From Saccharothrix sp. ST-888 (GTDB lineage Bacteria > Actinomycetota > Actinomycetes > Streptomycetales > Streptomycetaceae): DNA of 64,000 bases. The position numbers and the translations under genes are program-made. How positions within the stretch are numbered: the first letter of the stretch is position 1; each line of letters starts with the position of its first letter. Positions 23,888-32,229 of this stretch are shown one piece after another. The notes beneath the pieces are model-generated. The model saw only the letters and a program-made list of their open reading frames with translations. It ran no database searches and had not been told where the DNA came from. Location of the stretch: assembly GCF_000955975.1 (NCBI RefSeq), contig NZ_JYJF01000006.1:57420-121419 (forward strand), in the 5' to 3' direction.

Positions 23888-24472
23888 GTGACGTCGAACG
23901 GTCAGAACACATCCCGCCATCCGTACGCCGGGTACGGCTTCGACGAAGCCGGCCCGGCGTATCCGGCCCACCCGGTCTACGACTGGCGGGACTTCACCTC
24001 GGAGAGCCCCGGCCGCACCAGGGCCCGCAGACGAGCCCTGCGGACCCTGGTGAGCCTGGTCGGCGCCGTGGCCTTCACGATCACCGGGGTCGTGTTCGAC
24101 TGCACCAAGGTGCACCTGTGGGTGCACTTCGCCGACGCCGACGAGGTCTCCGCGGTCGTCACCGAGGCCGAGTACGTCAAGGCCGAGTCCAGGGAGAGCC
24201 CCGCTGCGATCCGGCTCACCATCGCCACCGACGACGGCCCGGTCCAGGTGACGACCGACGATCCCGGCAGCGGGCCCGACGGCCTGTCGGCGGGAGACCG
24301 CGTCCGGGTCCTGTTCGACCCCGCGCGCCCCGGACACGCCGCCTTCCCGGACCAGCTCGACTGGAACGCCATCGCCTTCCCCGGCGGGGCGTTCACCGTG
24401 ATCGGCCTCGGACTCGCCGGGCAGGAGGCCGTCCTCGCCGCCCGGCTGTTCCGCAACCGCCGCGCGGGCTGA
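23888..24472 (+). CDS. DUF3592-like membrane protein
   Basis: A 194-residue protein with a Tyr/Pro-rich N-terminal tail, one membrane helix near residues 50-70 (RTLVSLVGAVAFTITGVVFD), a beta-rich exposed domain (AEYVKAESRESPAAIRLTIA, LSAGDRVRVLFDPARPGHAA) and a second hydrophobic segment near 165-180. The layout is that of DUF3592 proteins. GTG 23888 is the only start in this part of the frame. No function is known. Confidence 0.65.
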   Translation: MTSNGQNTSRHPYAGYGFDEAGPAYPAHPVYDWRDFTSESPGRTRARRRALRTLVSLVGAVAFTITGVVFDCTKVHLWVHFADADEVSAVVTEAEYVKAESRESPAAIRLTIATDDGPVQVTTDDPGSGPDGLSAGDRVRVLFDPARPGHAAFPDQLDWNAIAFPGGAFTVIGLGLAGQEAVLAARLFRNRRAG

Positions 24473-24522
24473 CCGGGGGCCTTCCTCCGGGGCCTCTCCG
24501 GGGCTTCTTCGAGGAGGCCCGA

Positions 24523-25053
24523 CTACAGCGGGCGGATCATGCACACCCGAGGCCAGCGGTCGAGCCCGTGCGAGGCCTCGCGGCGACGGATCTCCCGCAG
24601 CCCGGGGGTGAGCAAGGTTTGCTCCAGCGGCCGGAAGCCGCAACGCTCGTAGTACGGCGCGTTCCAGGGGACTTGGACGAACGTGGTCAGGGTGAGCGCG
24701 GGCATCCGGCGCTCGGCGGCGTAGGCCGCGAGATGCTCCAGCAGCGCCCGCCCGATGCCCCGACGTCCGAACTCCGGGTGCACCGTGACCTGTTCGACGT
24801 GGAGGTTCCCGTCGACGGGCTCCGCGAGGACGTATGCCACCGGACGGTCGGCCGCGTCCACCGCCACCCAGGCCAGCTCGGCCCGCTGGTAGCGGGCGAG
24901 TTCGTCGACCGACGGCGGTTCGTCCTCGGCGATCTCGGGCATTCCGACCGAGCGGAAGGACTCCCCGGCCGCCCGCTCGATGTCCTGGAGCAGCGGGAGC
25001 TCGTCGATTCGGGCCATTCTGATGATCATCGGCCCATTCTGGTGCAGACCCAT
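24523..25053 (-). CDS. GNAT-family N-acetyltransferase
   Basis: A 176-residue acetyl-CoA-dependent acyltransferase. The acetyl-CoA loop is GRRGIGRALLEHL after VEQVTVHPEFG, with LTTFVQVPWNAPYYERCGF as the C-terminal conserved strand and helix. The start may be ATG 25053 or ATG 25029 (MIIRMARIDEL); the latter begins at the fold. It is convergent with the DUF3592-like gene. Substrate unknown. Confidence 0.85.
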   Translation of the reverse strand: MGLHQNGPMIIRMARIDELPLLQDIERAAGESFRSVGMPEIAEDEPPSVDELARYQRAELAWVAVDAADRPVAYVLAEPVDGNLHVEQVTVHPEFGRRGIGRALLEHLAAYAAERRMPALTLTTFVQVPWNAPYYERCGFRPLEQTLLTPGLREIRRREASHGLDRWPRVCMIRPL

Positions 25054-25171
25054 CCATCCGGGCCACTCGTTAACCGGCCCGCGCCGCTGCGCCGAGCACG
25101 CCGGTCACCAACCCGCTCGCTTGGCGGCGAGCTGCCCGTCCGTGGCCCATCCGAGTGGCGATAGTGGGGAG

Positions 25172-26218
25172 ATGACCACCAGTCAGCCGGAGGAACCGGG
25201 CGGCGCCCCGCGCTGCCGCCCGTCCGCTCGCCCGTCCCGCCGCCGGGTGCTGACCGGCGCGCTCGGCGCAGCCGCGCTGGCCGCCGGGTGCAGCGAGCAC
25301 GGCGCCGCACCGACCACCCCCGCCACCCCCACACCGCCCACGGCCGCCGGCGGACCGACCGGTGCATCCTCCGCCGCGCCGGCCCTGCCCGCCACCTCGG
25401 CCTGGACACCGGGTGCGGGTCAGGTGCAGCCGGACGTCAAGTTGCGTGCTGCGCAGCTCATCGAGGCACTCGGAGCCTGGCCGGACGGCGGACAGGGCGT
25501 GGCCCGGGCCCGGGACCGGATCGCACCGCTCGGCCTCGACCCCGCCCTCGCCGACCAGGCGGGCGCCCTGCTCCCGACCGCCGACCGGGCCGCGCTCCAG
25601 GTGATCGTCGCCCAGTACGGGGGCATCCTCACCGACTCGGCCAGCGTGCTGGTGGTCTGCGACCAGTGGACGCAGACGGCGGACGGCCCGGTCCTGCCGG
25701 GCGGTACGACGGTGGACGTGAGGCTGAGCGCGGCGAGTCCGCGCTGGACCGTCACCGCGCTCAACCCGGCTGCCCCCGGGCCCCCGGCGGCCGCGCTCTC
25801 GCAGCCCGCCGAGAGCGTCCTGGCGGACCGTCGGATCACCCTGCCCCCGGCGGCTGTGGCCGACATCCGCAGCGGGGCCGTGCACGACAGTGTGCTGAAC
25901 GCGATGCTGGCCCTGGCCGCCGCCCACGCCTTCGCGGTGAGCGTGGTCAGATCCGGCCATCCGCTCGACGTGTTCGGCACCGCCCGCCCGAGCGACCACC
26001 CGCTCGGCCGGGCCTTCGACGTCTGGCAGATCGACGGCCGGGCCGTGGTGGACCCGGAGACGCCGCACGCCCTGGTGGACGGCTTCATGCGCGCCGCCGC
26101 AGCGGCCGGTTCCTACAACGTCGGCGGCCCCCGCCGGCTCTCCGGCGGGTCGACGCCGAACCAGTTCTTCACCGACGCCACCCACCACGACCACGTACAC
26201 GTCGGCTTCCGGACCTGA
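25172..26218 (+). CDS. Tat/Sec lipoprotein with M15-like (D-Ala-D-Ala carboxypeptidase-type) C-terminal domain
   Basis: A 348-residue secreted lipoprotein. The signal has twin arginines (SRRRVLTGALGAAALAAGC) with lipobox LAAG-Cys, so it should be anchored outside the membrane. A Pro/Thr-rich spacer follows to about residue 75. The C-terminal part carries SDHPLGRAFDVWQIDGRAV and THHDHVHVGF, which fit the zinc ligands of M15/VanY-like peptidases. This suggests trimming of peptidoglycan stem peptides, by inference. ATG 25172 has GGGGAG directly before it. Confidence 0.7.
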   Translation: MTTSQPEEPGGAPRCRPSARPSRRRVLTGALGAAALAAGCSEHGAAPTTPATPTPPTAAGGPTGASSAAPALPATSAWTPGAGQVQPDVKLRAAQLIEALGAWPDGGQGVARARDRIAPLGLDPALADQAGALLPTADRAALQVIVAQYGGILTDSASVLVVCDQWTQTADGPVLPGGTTVDVRLSAASPRWTVTALNPAAPGPPAAALSQPAESVLADRRITLPPAAVADIRSGAVHDSVLNAMLALAAAHAFAVSVVRSGHPLDVFGTARPSDHPLGRAFDVWQIDGRAVVDPETPHALVDGFMRAAAAAGSYNVGGPRRLSGGSTPNQFFTDATHHDHVHVGFRT

Positions 26219-26306
26219 ACCGTCCGCGCCTACGCCGGGCAGGCCGTGCCGGACCGCCGCCACTGGACGTTCCGGTGGGACTGAACAGCCGGAGTGCGAG
26301 CGCCAG

Positions 26307-26338
26307 GAAGGCCGCCGAGATGTTCCTCGGCGGCCTTC
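26307..26338. terminator. Bidirectional terminator
   Basis: Perfect 13-bp inverted repeat (26307-26319 with 26326-26338), 6-nt loop, between the convergent lipoprotein and Rpf-LysM genes. Confidence 0.8.
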
Positions 26339-26366
26339 CGACGGCAGTGGGCAGCGGCCCCCGGGG

Positions 26367-27482
26367 TCAGGGCTGCTGAAGGTGCAGCGCCTGGCCGGGG
26401 AGGATCAGGTCGGGGTTGCTGCCGATGGTGCCCTTGTTGTCCTCGTAGAGGTGCTGCCAGCCGGCGAGCTGGTGCGACTGGGCGATGGCGGAGAGGGTGT
26501 CGCCGTGCTCGACGGTGTAGGTCTGGGGCCCGGCGGTCGGGGCCGCAGGCGCGGCGGGCGCACCGGTGGAGCCCGGCGTCAACGGAGTGGTGGTCGCATC
26601 GCCGGACGCTGCGGGCGTGCCCGGAGCATGCGGCGTGGCGGTCGCGGAGCCGGCGGCGGGGGTGCCCGGTGCCTGCGTCGCGGGGGTGGACGCACCCGTC
26701 GTGGGGCTGTCGGACTGCGGCGACTGTGGGGCGGCCGGGTCCGTCGGGCTCGGCGTCACCGCGCCGGCACCCGTGCCTGTTCCCGTACCCGTACCCGTAC
26801 CCGTGCTCGGAGCCGTACCGGGGGCCGAGGCCGGGGCGGTCGCGTTCATGTGCTGGATGTAGACGTCCTGGTGGATGGTCCAGTGCCAGACGCCGCCGTC
26901 CTGGTACCAGTACACGCCGTTGGCCGGGTCGTAGCCCGCTCTGCCGGGGAACGGCGGTGCGGGGGTGCCCGGAGCAGGGCTGCTGCTGTCGGCGGCGGGC
27001 GCACTCGGAGTGGGCGTGGCCGCCGGGGGAGCGGGGGTGACGCTCGGCGCGGGGGTGGGCGTGGCCGAAGGCGCCGGGGTGGGCTTGGTCTCCTTCGCGT
27101 GGGCATCGCCGGTCAGACCGGCCTCGTCTGCGCACTTGGACCAGGTGCCGGGGCCGGAGTCGGCGAGGACGCGCTCGGCCACGGTTATCTGTTGGTTCTT
27201 GGTGGCGTGGTCGGGCTCGGCGGCGAACTTGTCGCCCCCGTAGGCCACCCAGGTGCGCTGGGTCAGCCCGAGGCCGCCGTAGTGACCGTTGCCGTCATCA
27301 CTGCCCCAGTTGCCGCCGGTCTCGCACTGGGCCACGGCGTCCCAGGTCTTGACGGGGGCGGCGTGCGCCCCGGCGGCGGTGAGCAGTGGAAGGGCCAGGC
27401 CCACACTCGCCACTCCGGCGGCGGCGACGGCGCGATCGGCCTGGGTGGGACGGCGGTGGCGGCCGGAACCGGAAAAGACCAC
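26367..27482 (-). CDS. Secreted Rpf-type muralytic enzyme with LysM domain
   Basis: A 371-residue secreted cell-wall hydrolase. The signal peptide is residues 1-41 (ending AGAHAA). A resuscitation-promoting factor domain at about 42-115 carries the catalytic Glu54 in AQCETGGNWG. A long Pro/Thr/Ala linker includes a (TG)n run, with a short aromatic motif YDPANGVYWYQDGGVWHWTI near 182-201. A C-terminal LysM domain at about 322-370 (YTVEHGDTLSAIAQSHQLAG) binds peptidoglycan. Rpf enzymes cleave glycan strands and promote spore germination. GTG 27482. A c-di-AMP riboswitch lies in the leader. Confidence 0.92.
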   Translation of the reverse strand: MVFSGSGRHRRPTQADRAVAAAGVASVGLALPLLTAAGAHAAPVKTWDAVAQCETGGNWGSDDGNGHYGGLGLTQRTWVAYGGDKFAAEPDHATKNQQITVAERVLADSGPGTWSKCADEAGLTGDAHAKETKPTPAPSATPTPAPSVTPAPPAATPTPSAPAADSSSPAPGTPAPPFPGRAGYDPANGVYWYQDGGVWHWTIHQDVYIQHMNATAPASAPGTAPSTGTGTGTGTGTGAGAVTPSPTDPAAPQSPQSDSPTTGASTPATQAPGTPAAGSATATPHAPGTPAASGDATTTPLTPGSTGAPAAPAAPTAGPQTYTVEHGDTLSAIAQSHQLAGWQHLYEDNKGTIGSNPDLILPGQALHLQQP

Positions 27483-27497
27483 GGGACGTTCCTCTCC

Positions 27498-27640
27498 GTA
27501 CGCCTGCGAGGTGAGCTGTCGGGTTCGGACCGGGAGGTGGCCCGGCCGCGCGGGTGCGCGGCTTCACCCCAAGCCGTTGGGGGCGGCAACTAACCTGGGT
27601 CCCCCGCTCCTGCCCAGGGGTTTGCTCGGTGTCCCGGAAC
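27498..27640 (-). ncRNA. ydaO-type cyclic di-AMP riboswitch in the leader of the Rpf-LysM gene
   Basis: The leader contains the conserved 3' block of actinobacterial ydaO riboswitches, CCGAACCCGACAGCTCACCT followed by CGCAGGCG (27501-27528 on the minus strand). The 5' part has TTGGGGTGAAGCCGC and a closing stem. The ribosome site GGAGAGGA follows directly. Control of rpf-type genes by this riboswitch is established for streptomycetes. Exact ends are approximate. Confidence 0.85.
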
Positions 27641-27699
27641 GCGTGGTGGGCAGGACTCGGCGTACTGCGTCCGGGAGCCCGCAAAAGCGGACTGGGGGG

Positions 27700-27729
27700 A
27701 GACTAGAGGGATCATCACCTCGATAACAA
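27700..27729 (-). promoter_or_regulatory. Promoter upstream of the riboswitch
   Basis: On the minus strand a TTGTTA -35 box (27724-27729) and TAGTCT -10 box (27700-27705) are separated by 18 bp, about 60 nt before the riboswitch. Confidence 0.5.
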
Positions 27730-27740
27730 GCCCGCATCCG

Positions 27741-27957
27741 GAACATCACACAAAAATCACGACACCCGTCCAGCGCGTCGCCGCAGCCCGCGCCGGCGGT
27801 TGCTGCCGGCCTCCTGCCGTGCCGGGTGTCCGGCGCAAGGCAGTTGGCGCGCCAGGGGGTGCGGGGAACCGTACGGTCGCCCGCGCGCCCCGAAGCATGT
27901 CGCTCGTCCGCCCTTCAGGAACCCCCCTGCAGAGCACCCTGCACGAACAATCCGCTC
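27741..27957. other. Intergenic stretch with a degenerate GC-rich palindrome
   Basis: No gene seen. Around 27845-27895 a GGGGTGCGGGGAACC core faces a GCGCGCCCC half, a weak relative of the palindromic elements at 21403 and 60037. Confidence 0.3.
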
Positions 27958-28560
27958 CTACATGAGCACCCCGCCACCGTCCACGGTCGCCGTCGTGCCC
28001 GTGGTGAAGGTCTGGCGCATCAGCGAGACGTACACCTGCGCGACGTCCGACGGTTCGCAGACCCGGCCGAGCGGGGTCGCGGCGGCCGTGCTCTCGTAGA
28101 GGCGCTCACGGTCGGCCTCCGGCATCGACGCCCACAGCGGGGAGCGGACCACGCCGGGGGCGACCGCGTTGACCCGGATCGGTGCCAGTTCGAGGGCCAG
28201 CGCGCGGACCGATGCCTCGACCGCACCGCAGATGCCGGCCGCCACCGCCCACCCCGGGCCCGGCCGGGCCCCGGCCGTCCCACTGGTGAGCACCACCGAG
28301 CCGGACGGACGCAGGTGGGGCACGGCGGCGCCGACGGCGGCCGGTGCGCCGAAGTACCGCAGGCCGAAGAACTCCTGGGCCCGCGCGACATCCAGGGCTT
28401 CGAGGCCCATCAGGGTCAGCGGCTCGCCCGCCGTGAACACCAGGTGGTCGAACGTGCCGATCCGGCCGAGGAGTTCGCGGACCTGGGCCGGATCGGCGAG
28501 GTCCGCGCTCTCCCCCCGGGTGCCGGCCGGCAGTTCGGCCAGTGCGCGCCGGCCGCACGG
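27958..28560 (-). pseudogene. SDR-family oxidoreductase lacking its N-terminus
   Basis: The frame ending at 27958 reads a short-chain dehydrogenase from ALAELPAGTRGESADLADPA through HLVFTAGEPLTLMGLEALD, SVVLTSGTAGARPGPGWAVA to LAPIRVNAVAPGVVRSPLWA and the C-terminal DGGGVLM. About the first 45 residues, including the TGxxxGIG cofactor loop, are missing: at about 28560 the coding sequence meets the remnant of a divergent LysR gene. The catalytic YxxxK is replaced by the PGPGWAVAAG variant seen in atypical SDRs. Without the cofactor loop it should not work. Confidence 0.75.
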
Positions 28561-28949
28561 CCGTCACCATCGACGACCTCGCCGGTGAACGGCTCCTGCA
28601 GGACCCGTACGCCGTGCCCGAATGGCCGACCGGCAGCGGACGGACAACCGACCGGCGGACCACCGACCGGCGGGCCGCCCACGGTCCGGGTGCCCGTCCC
28701 GGCGCCCGGACCGTGGAGGAGAAGCTCGAACAGGTCGCCGCAGCGGGCGGCGTGGTGATCCTGCCGCGCTCGACCGCGCTCGCCTACCCCCGTCCCGACA
28801 TCGTCCGCCTCCCGGTCACCGGCATCGGCCCCCATCAGGTCTGCCTCGCCTGGCTCGGGGCACGCAGCTCACTGCTGATCGAGGAGGTCGCCGACATCGC
28901 CGTCGGGTGCGAGGCCGGCCGGGGAGCGTCCCGGACAGTGCACGGCTGA
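28561..28949 (+). pseudogene. LysR-type regulator lacking its N-terminal half
   Basis: Reads the end of a LysR effector domain: AVTIDDLAGERLLQDPYAVP, EEKLEQVAAAGGVVILPRST, YPRPDIVRLPVTGIGPHQVC and LIEEVADIAVGC. The helix-turn-helix and the first half of the effector domain are missing. A short Thr/Arg/Asp-rich run (TDRRTTDRRAAHG) interrupts the domain. It abuts the truncated SDR gene at about 28560, head to head. Confidence 0.75.
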
Positions 28950-28993
28950 GCGGCGGTCGAGTGGCCGCCGGGGGACGACGGAGGGAGGGCGCC

Positions 28994-30121
28994 TCAGCGA
29001 TAGTCGTAGTGCAGCTGCTCGAAGTCGGCGACCAGGGCCGCAGGCGACGGCATGTCGGCGATCTCGATCTGCAGGGCGTCGGCCGCCTCGCGCAGCTTCC
29101 GGTCGTCGAGCAGGCGGGTGAGCAGCGCGGCGTCCACGGCGCTGCCGTCCGCGCGCAGGGCGAAGCCCTTGGCCTCGGCGGCGTCCGCGTTGATGAAGTG
29201 GTCGGCGCCCTGCGGCAGGATGAGCTGTGGGACACCGGCGACGGCCGCGGTCATCATGGTCCCGGAGCCGCCGTGGTGGATCACCGCGTCGCTGGCGTCG
29301 AGGAGTTGGGCGAGCGGGGTCCACGGCAGCGGGCGGATGTTGTCGGGCAGGGTACCCAGCGGGGTCAGGTCCGCGTCGCCGACGGCGAGCAGGAAGTCGG
29401 CGTCCACCTCCGCGGCCTGCTCGGTCAGCCAGGTGATCGGGCTGACACCGGCGTACTCGGTGAGCACCGTGCCGAGGGTGACCGCGATCCTGCGGCGCTC
29501 GCTGCGGCCGATGAGGTCCGCGGGGACGGTGCCGCCGCCGTTGTAGGGGACGTAGCGGACCCGCCAGCCGGTGCCGTCGCCGCCGAGGGAGGCCGGGACG
29601 ACGTCGAGGACGGTGCTCGCGGCGGGCCCGGTCAGGCCGTGGGCCCGGTACTCGGCGGCGAGTACGTCGGCGAGCTGGCCGAGCATCGGCAGCCCGGGCA
29701 TCACACCGAAGTTGTGGACGACGGTGGGGATGCCCAGCTTGGCCGTGACCAGCGGTGCACCGGCCTGGAAGGACTCGTGCACCACGATGTCCGGGCGCCA
29801 GTCGGTGGCCAGCCGCAGCAGGCCGTCGATGGTGGCCCGGCCGTGCTCGGCGAAGCCGAGGGCGGCGAGCTTGAGTATCTCCTCGGTGGTGCGGTCCTTC
29901 GCGACGTACCTGGGCTCGTCCTGGGTGATCCGGCGGAACGCGTCGCCGATCGAGGAGCCGTCGCCGATCTCGGACACCGGCAGGCCGGTGTTGCGCAGCA
30001 TCTCCAGCGGGGCCGATCCGGCGAACAGGACCTGGTGCCCGGCCGATCGCAGGGCCTGAGCGGTCGGGATCATCGGGAAGATGTGCCCGGCCGCGGCCGG
30101 GGCGGTGAACAGGACGCGCAT
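28994..30121 (-). CDS. GT1-family glycosyltransferase (macrolide/antibiotic glycosyltransferase-like)
   Basis: A 375-residue GT-B enzyme: MRVLFTAPAAAGHIFPMIPT at the N-terminus, IAVTLGTVLTEY at the domain junction and the donor motif DAVIHHGGSGTMMTAAVAGV followed by QLILPQGADHFINADAAEA. It resembles glycosyltransferases of antibiotic biosynthesis or resistance that use nucleotide diphosphate sugars. ATG 30121 follows GAGG about 10 nt upstream. It is divergent from a TetR gene with symmetrical operators, which fits inducible detoxification by glycosylation; no aglycone gene cluster adjoins it. Confidence 0.88.
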   Translation of the reverse strand: MRVLFTAPAAAGHIFPMIPTAQALRSAGHQVLFAGSAPLEMLRNTGLPVSEIGDGSSIGDAFRRITQDEPRYVAKDRTTEEILKLAALGFAEHGRATIDGLLRLATDWRPDIVVHESFQAGAPLVTAKLGIPTVVHNFGVMPGLPMLGQLADVLAAEYRAHGLTGPAASTVLDVVPASLGGDGTGWRVRYVPYNGGGTVPADLIGRSERRRIAVTLGTVLTEYAGVSPITWLTEQAAEVDADFLLAVGDADLTPLGTLPDNIRPLPWTPLAQLLDASDAVIHHGGSGTMMTAAVAGVPQLILPQGADHFINADAAEAKGFALRADGSAVDAALLTRLLDDRKLREAADALQIEIADMPSPAALVADFEQLHYDYR

Positions 30122-30158
30122 GAGGTGACTCCTCGCGTGGTGCGGGAAAGATTCAAAT

Positions 30159-30173
30159 CTGACGGTACGTCAG
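30159..30173. promoter_or_regulatory. Palindrome in the GT1 promoter region
   Basis: CTGACG-GTA-CGTCAG, a perfect 6-bp inverted repeat, 38 nt before the glycosyltransferase ATG. Possible operator for the divergent TetR protein or another regulator. Confidence 0.4.
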
Positions 30174-30358
30174 GAAACTCGATCGAAGCACGGGGGTTTT
30201 CGGATGCGGGGAGTTCGGAGCGTCCGAGGGCTCGCAGCAGTGCCGGGAGGGCGGGCTTCTGGTCGGTGATCGCGGCCGGTCGTGGCGTGTGCGCACGCTC
30301 AACCACCCTGTGCAGCAGTGCTCTTGCGGACATGGCGATCCCTCCCCCCATTTCACTG

Positions 30359-30388
30359 GACAGCCTGTCTTTCATCGGACAGGCTGTC
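30359..30388. promoter_or_regulatory. TetR operator pair upstream of the TetR gene
   Basis: GACAGCCTGTC at 30359-30369 and GACAGGCTGTC at 30378-30388 are reverse complements of each other. Each is also itself palindromic around the central base, giving nested symmetry. They lie 24 nt before the TetR ATG. The remaining intergenic DNA holds no gene I trust; a minus-strand open frame from about 30330 runs into the GT1 start. Confidence 0.65.
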
Positions 30389-30411
30389 AAGCGCTTGTAT
30401 GATCAGCGCCT

Positions 30412-31026
30412 ATGGCCACCCGTAAATATGACCAACGCCTTCGGGCAGAAGCCTCGGAGGAGACCCGGCGGCGGATCCTCGACGCTGTGGCCACCTGCCT
30501 GCGCGAAACCCCGGCCGAGCCGGTCGGCCTCGACCGGGTCGCCAGGCTCGCGGGAGTCGCACGCTCCACCGTCTACCTGGTGTTCGGCTCACGCGGCGGC
30601 CTGTTCGCCGCCTTCGGTGAGAACCTCCTGCGACACAGCGGCTTCGCGGACATGCTGAAGGCGAGCGCCCACCCGGACGCCCGCGAGGACCTGCGCGGCG
30701 GAATCCACGGCGTGGCGAAGATGTACGCGGCCCACCGGGACGTCCTGCGCGCGCTGCACTCGATGGCGATGCTCGACCCGGACGCGGTCGGCGGGGTGAT
30801 CCAGCGAATGGACCAGGGACGGGCCGCAGGCACCCACCGCCGCGCACTGCGCCTGGCCGACCAGGGCCTGCTGCGCCCGGACGTCACGGTGGACGAGGCG
30901 ACCGCCGTGCTCTGGCTGCTGATGAGCTTCGACAGCTTCGACCAGCTGTACACCGGCCGTTCCCTGCCGGCCGATCAGGTCGCCGGGATGCTCGCCGCGA
31001 CGGCTGAACGCAGCCTCTGCCGGTAG
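30412..31026 (+). CDS. TetR-family transcriptional regulator
   Basis: A 204-residue regulator with an N-terminal helix-turn-helix (RRRILDAVATCLRETPAEPV, LDRVARLAGVARSTVYLVFG) and a helical ligand domain. ATG 30412. The nested palindromes at 30359-30388 just upstream point to autoregulation. Divergence from the GT1 gene (290 nt) makes that gene the likely target. Its 3' end is convergent with the hydrogenase locus and separated from it by a strong terminator. Confidence 0.9.
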   Translation: MATRKYDQRLRAEASEETRRRILDAVATCLRETPAEPVGLDRVARLAGVARSTVYLVFGSRGGLFAAFGENLLRHSGFADMLKASAHPDAREDLRGGIHGVAKMYAAHRDVLRALHSMAMLDPDAVGGVIQRMDQGRAAGTHRRALRLADQGLLRPDVTVDEATAVLWLLMSFDSFDQLYTGRSLPADQVAGMLAATAERSLCR

Positions 31027-31072
31027 CGGGCCCCTCACGCGCCCCGGGGTCGGACGACAGGTGTGCGGCAGG

Positions 31073-31121
31073 CGCCGGCCCGGGCGCGCCCCGCGACAGC
31101 GGGGGCGCGCCCGGGCCGGCG
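31073..31121. terminator. Strong bidirectional terminator closing the hydrogenase operon
   Basis: Perfect 20-bp GC-only inverted repeat (31073-31092 with 31102-31121), 9-nt loop, between the TetR gene (plus) and hypE (minus). Confidence 0.85.
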
Positions 31122-31137
31122 TTCGGCGCAGCAACTC

Positions 31138-32229
31138 TCAGCAGATCCGGGGCAGTTGCTCCCCGACCGGCAGGTCGACCACCCGGGTGCCGCCCAGGCC
31201 GGTGCGGGCCACCACCATCCCGGCGTGCTCGGCCACACACTCGCCGATCACGGCCGACCGGGCGCCCAGCGGGTGCGCCCGCATCGCGTCCAGGACCGCG
31301 TCCGCGTGCTCCCTCGGCACGAAGGCCACCAGCTTGCCCTCGTTGGCGACGTACAGCGGGTCGAGGCCCAGGATCGCGCAGGCGTTGGCCACCGGCGCGG
31401 GCACCGGCACGCTGCGCTCCTGGATCACCACGCCCACCCCGGCTGCCACGGCGATCTCGTTGAGCGCGGCGCCGAGTCCGCCCCGGGTGGGGTCGCGCAG
31501 GACGTGCAGCCCGGGGGTGACCGCGAGCATCGTCTCGACCAGCCCGCCCAGCGCCGCGCAGTCGCTCTCGATCTCCACGCCGAACTCCAGCCCCTCGCGC
31601 ACGCTCATCACCGCGACACCGTGCACACCGAGGTCCCCGCTGACGATCACCACATCGCCCGGCACCGCGCGCTGCGGGCGGATGTCGACCCCGGCCGGGA
31701 TCAGCCCGATCCCGGCGGTGTTGAGGTAGATGCCGTCGCCGCGCCCGGCCTCCACCACCTTGGTGTCGCCCGTGACCACCTCGACCCCGGCCAGCCGGGC
31801 CGCCGCCCCCAGCGCCTGCGCCACCCGGGCCACCACGGCCGTCTCCACGCCCTCCTCCAGGATGAACCCGCAGGACAGGTACGCCGCGCGGGCCCCGCTC
31901 ATGGCAAGGTCGTTGACCGTCCCGTTGACCGCCAGGTCCCCGATGCAGCCGCCCGGGAAGAACAGCGGACGGACCACGAAGGAGTCGGTGGAGAAGGCGA
32001 TCCGGGCGCCGCCCAGGGTCACGGCCGCCGAGTCCCCGAGCCCGGCCAGGACCGGACCGCCGAACGCCGGGGCGAACACGTGCTGGACCAGTTCGGCGGA
32101 GAGCGCACCGCCACCGCCGTGCCCCATCACCACCCGGGGATGGTCGCGCAGCGGCAGCGGACAGCTCCAGCCGGAGAAGTCGGGGGCGCTCCCGGCCGGT
32201 GCGCTCACCGGATCGCTCGTCTCACGCAA
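31138..32229 (-). CDS. hypE: [NiFe] hydrogenase maturation protein HypE
   Basis: ATP-dependent dehydratase that turns the carbamoyl group on its C-terminal cysteine into a thiocyanate, the source of the cyanide ligands of the NiFe site; acts with HypF, HypC and HypD in the cytosol. The PRIC C-terminus with the acceptor cysteine is intact. VMGHGGGGALSAELVQHVFA, STDSFVVRPLFFPGG, GDTKVVEAGRGDG and LRDPTRGGLGAALNEIA are all present. The start is TTG 32229 (363 aa), overlapping the hypD stop by 8 nt; GTG 32208 is an alternative. Last gene of the operon. Confidence 0.95.
   Translation of the reverse strand: MRETSDPVSAPAGSAPDFSGWSCPLPLRDHPRVVMGHGGGGALSAELVQHVFAPAFGGPVLAGLGDSAAVTLGGARIAFSTDSFVVRPLFFPGGCIGDLAVNGTVNDLAMSGARAAYLSCGFILEEGVETAVVARVAQALGAAARLAGVEVVTGDTKVVEAGRGDGIYLNTAGIGLIPAGVDIRPQRAVPGDVVIVSGDLGVHGVAVMSVREGLEFGVEIESDCAALGGLVETMLAVTPGLHVLRDPTRGGLGAALNEIAVAAGVGVVIQERSVPVPAPVANACAILGLDPLYVANEGKLVAFVPREHADAVLDAMRAHPLGARSAVIGECVAEHAGMVVARTGLGGTRVVDLPVGEQLPRIC

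Noticed and set aside
26770..26815. Short CCCGTA repeats as a regulatory or CRISPR-like element
   Set aside because: They lie inside the Rpf-LysM coding sequence and encode the Thr-Gly linker.
30070..30330. A small minus-strand gene (MSARALLHRVVERAH onward) between TetR and GT1
   Set aside because: It covers the palindrome and the GT1 start region and overlaps GT1 by 52 nt; a reasonable GGAGG box precedes it, but the protein is unlike anything I know.
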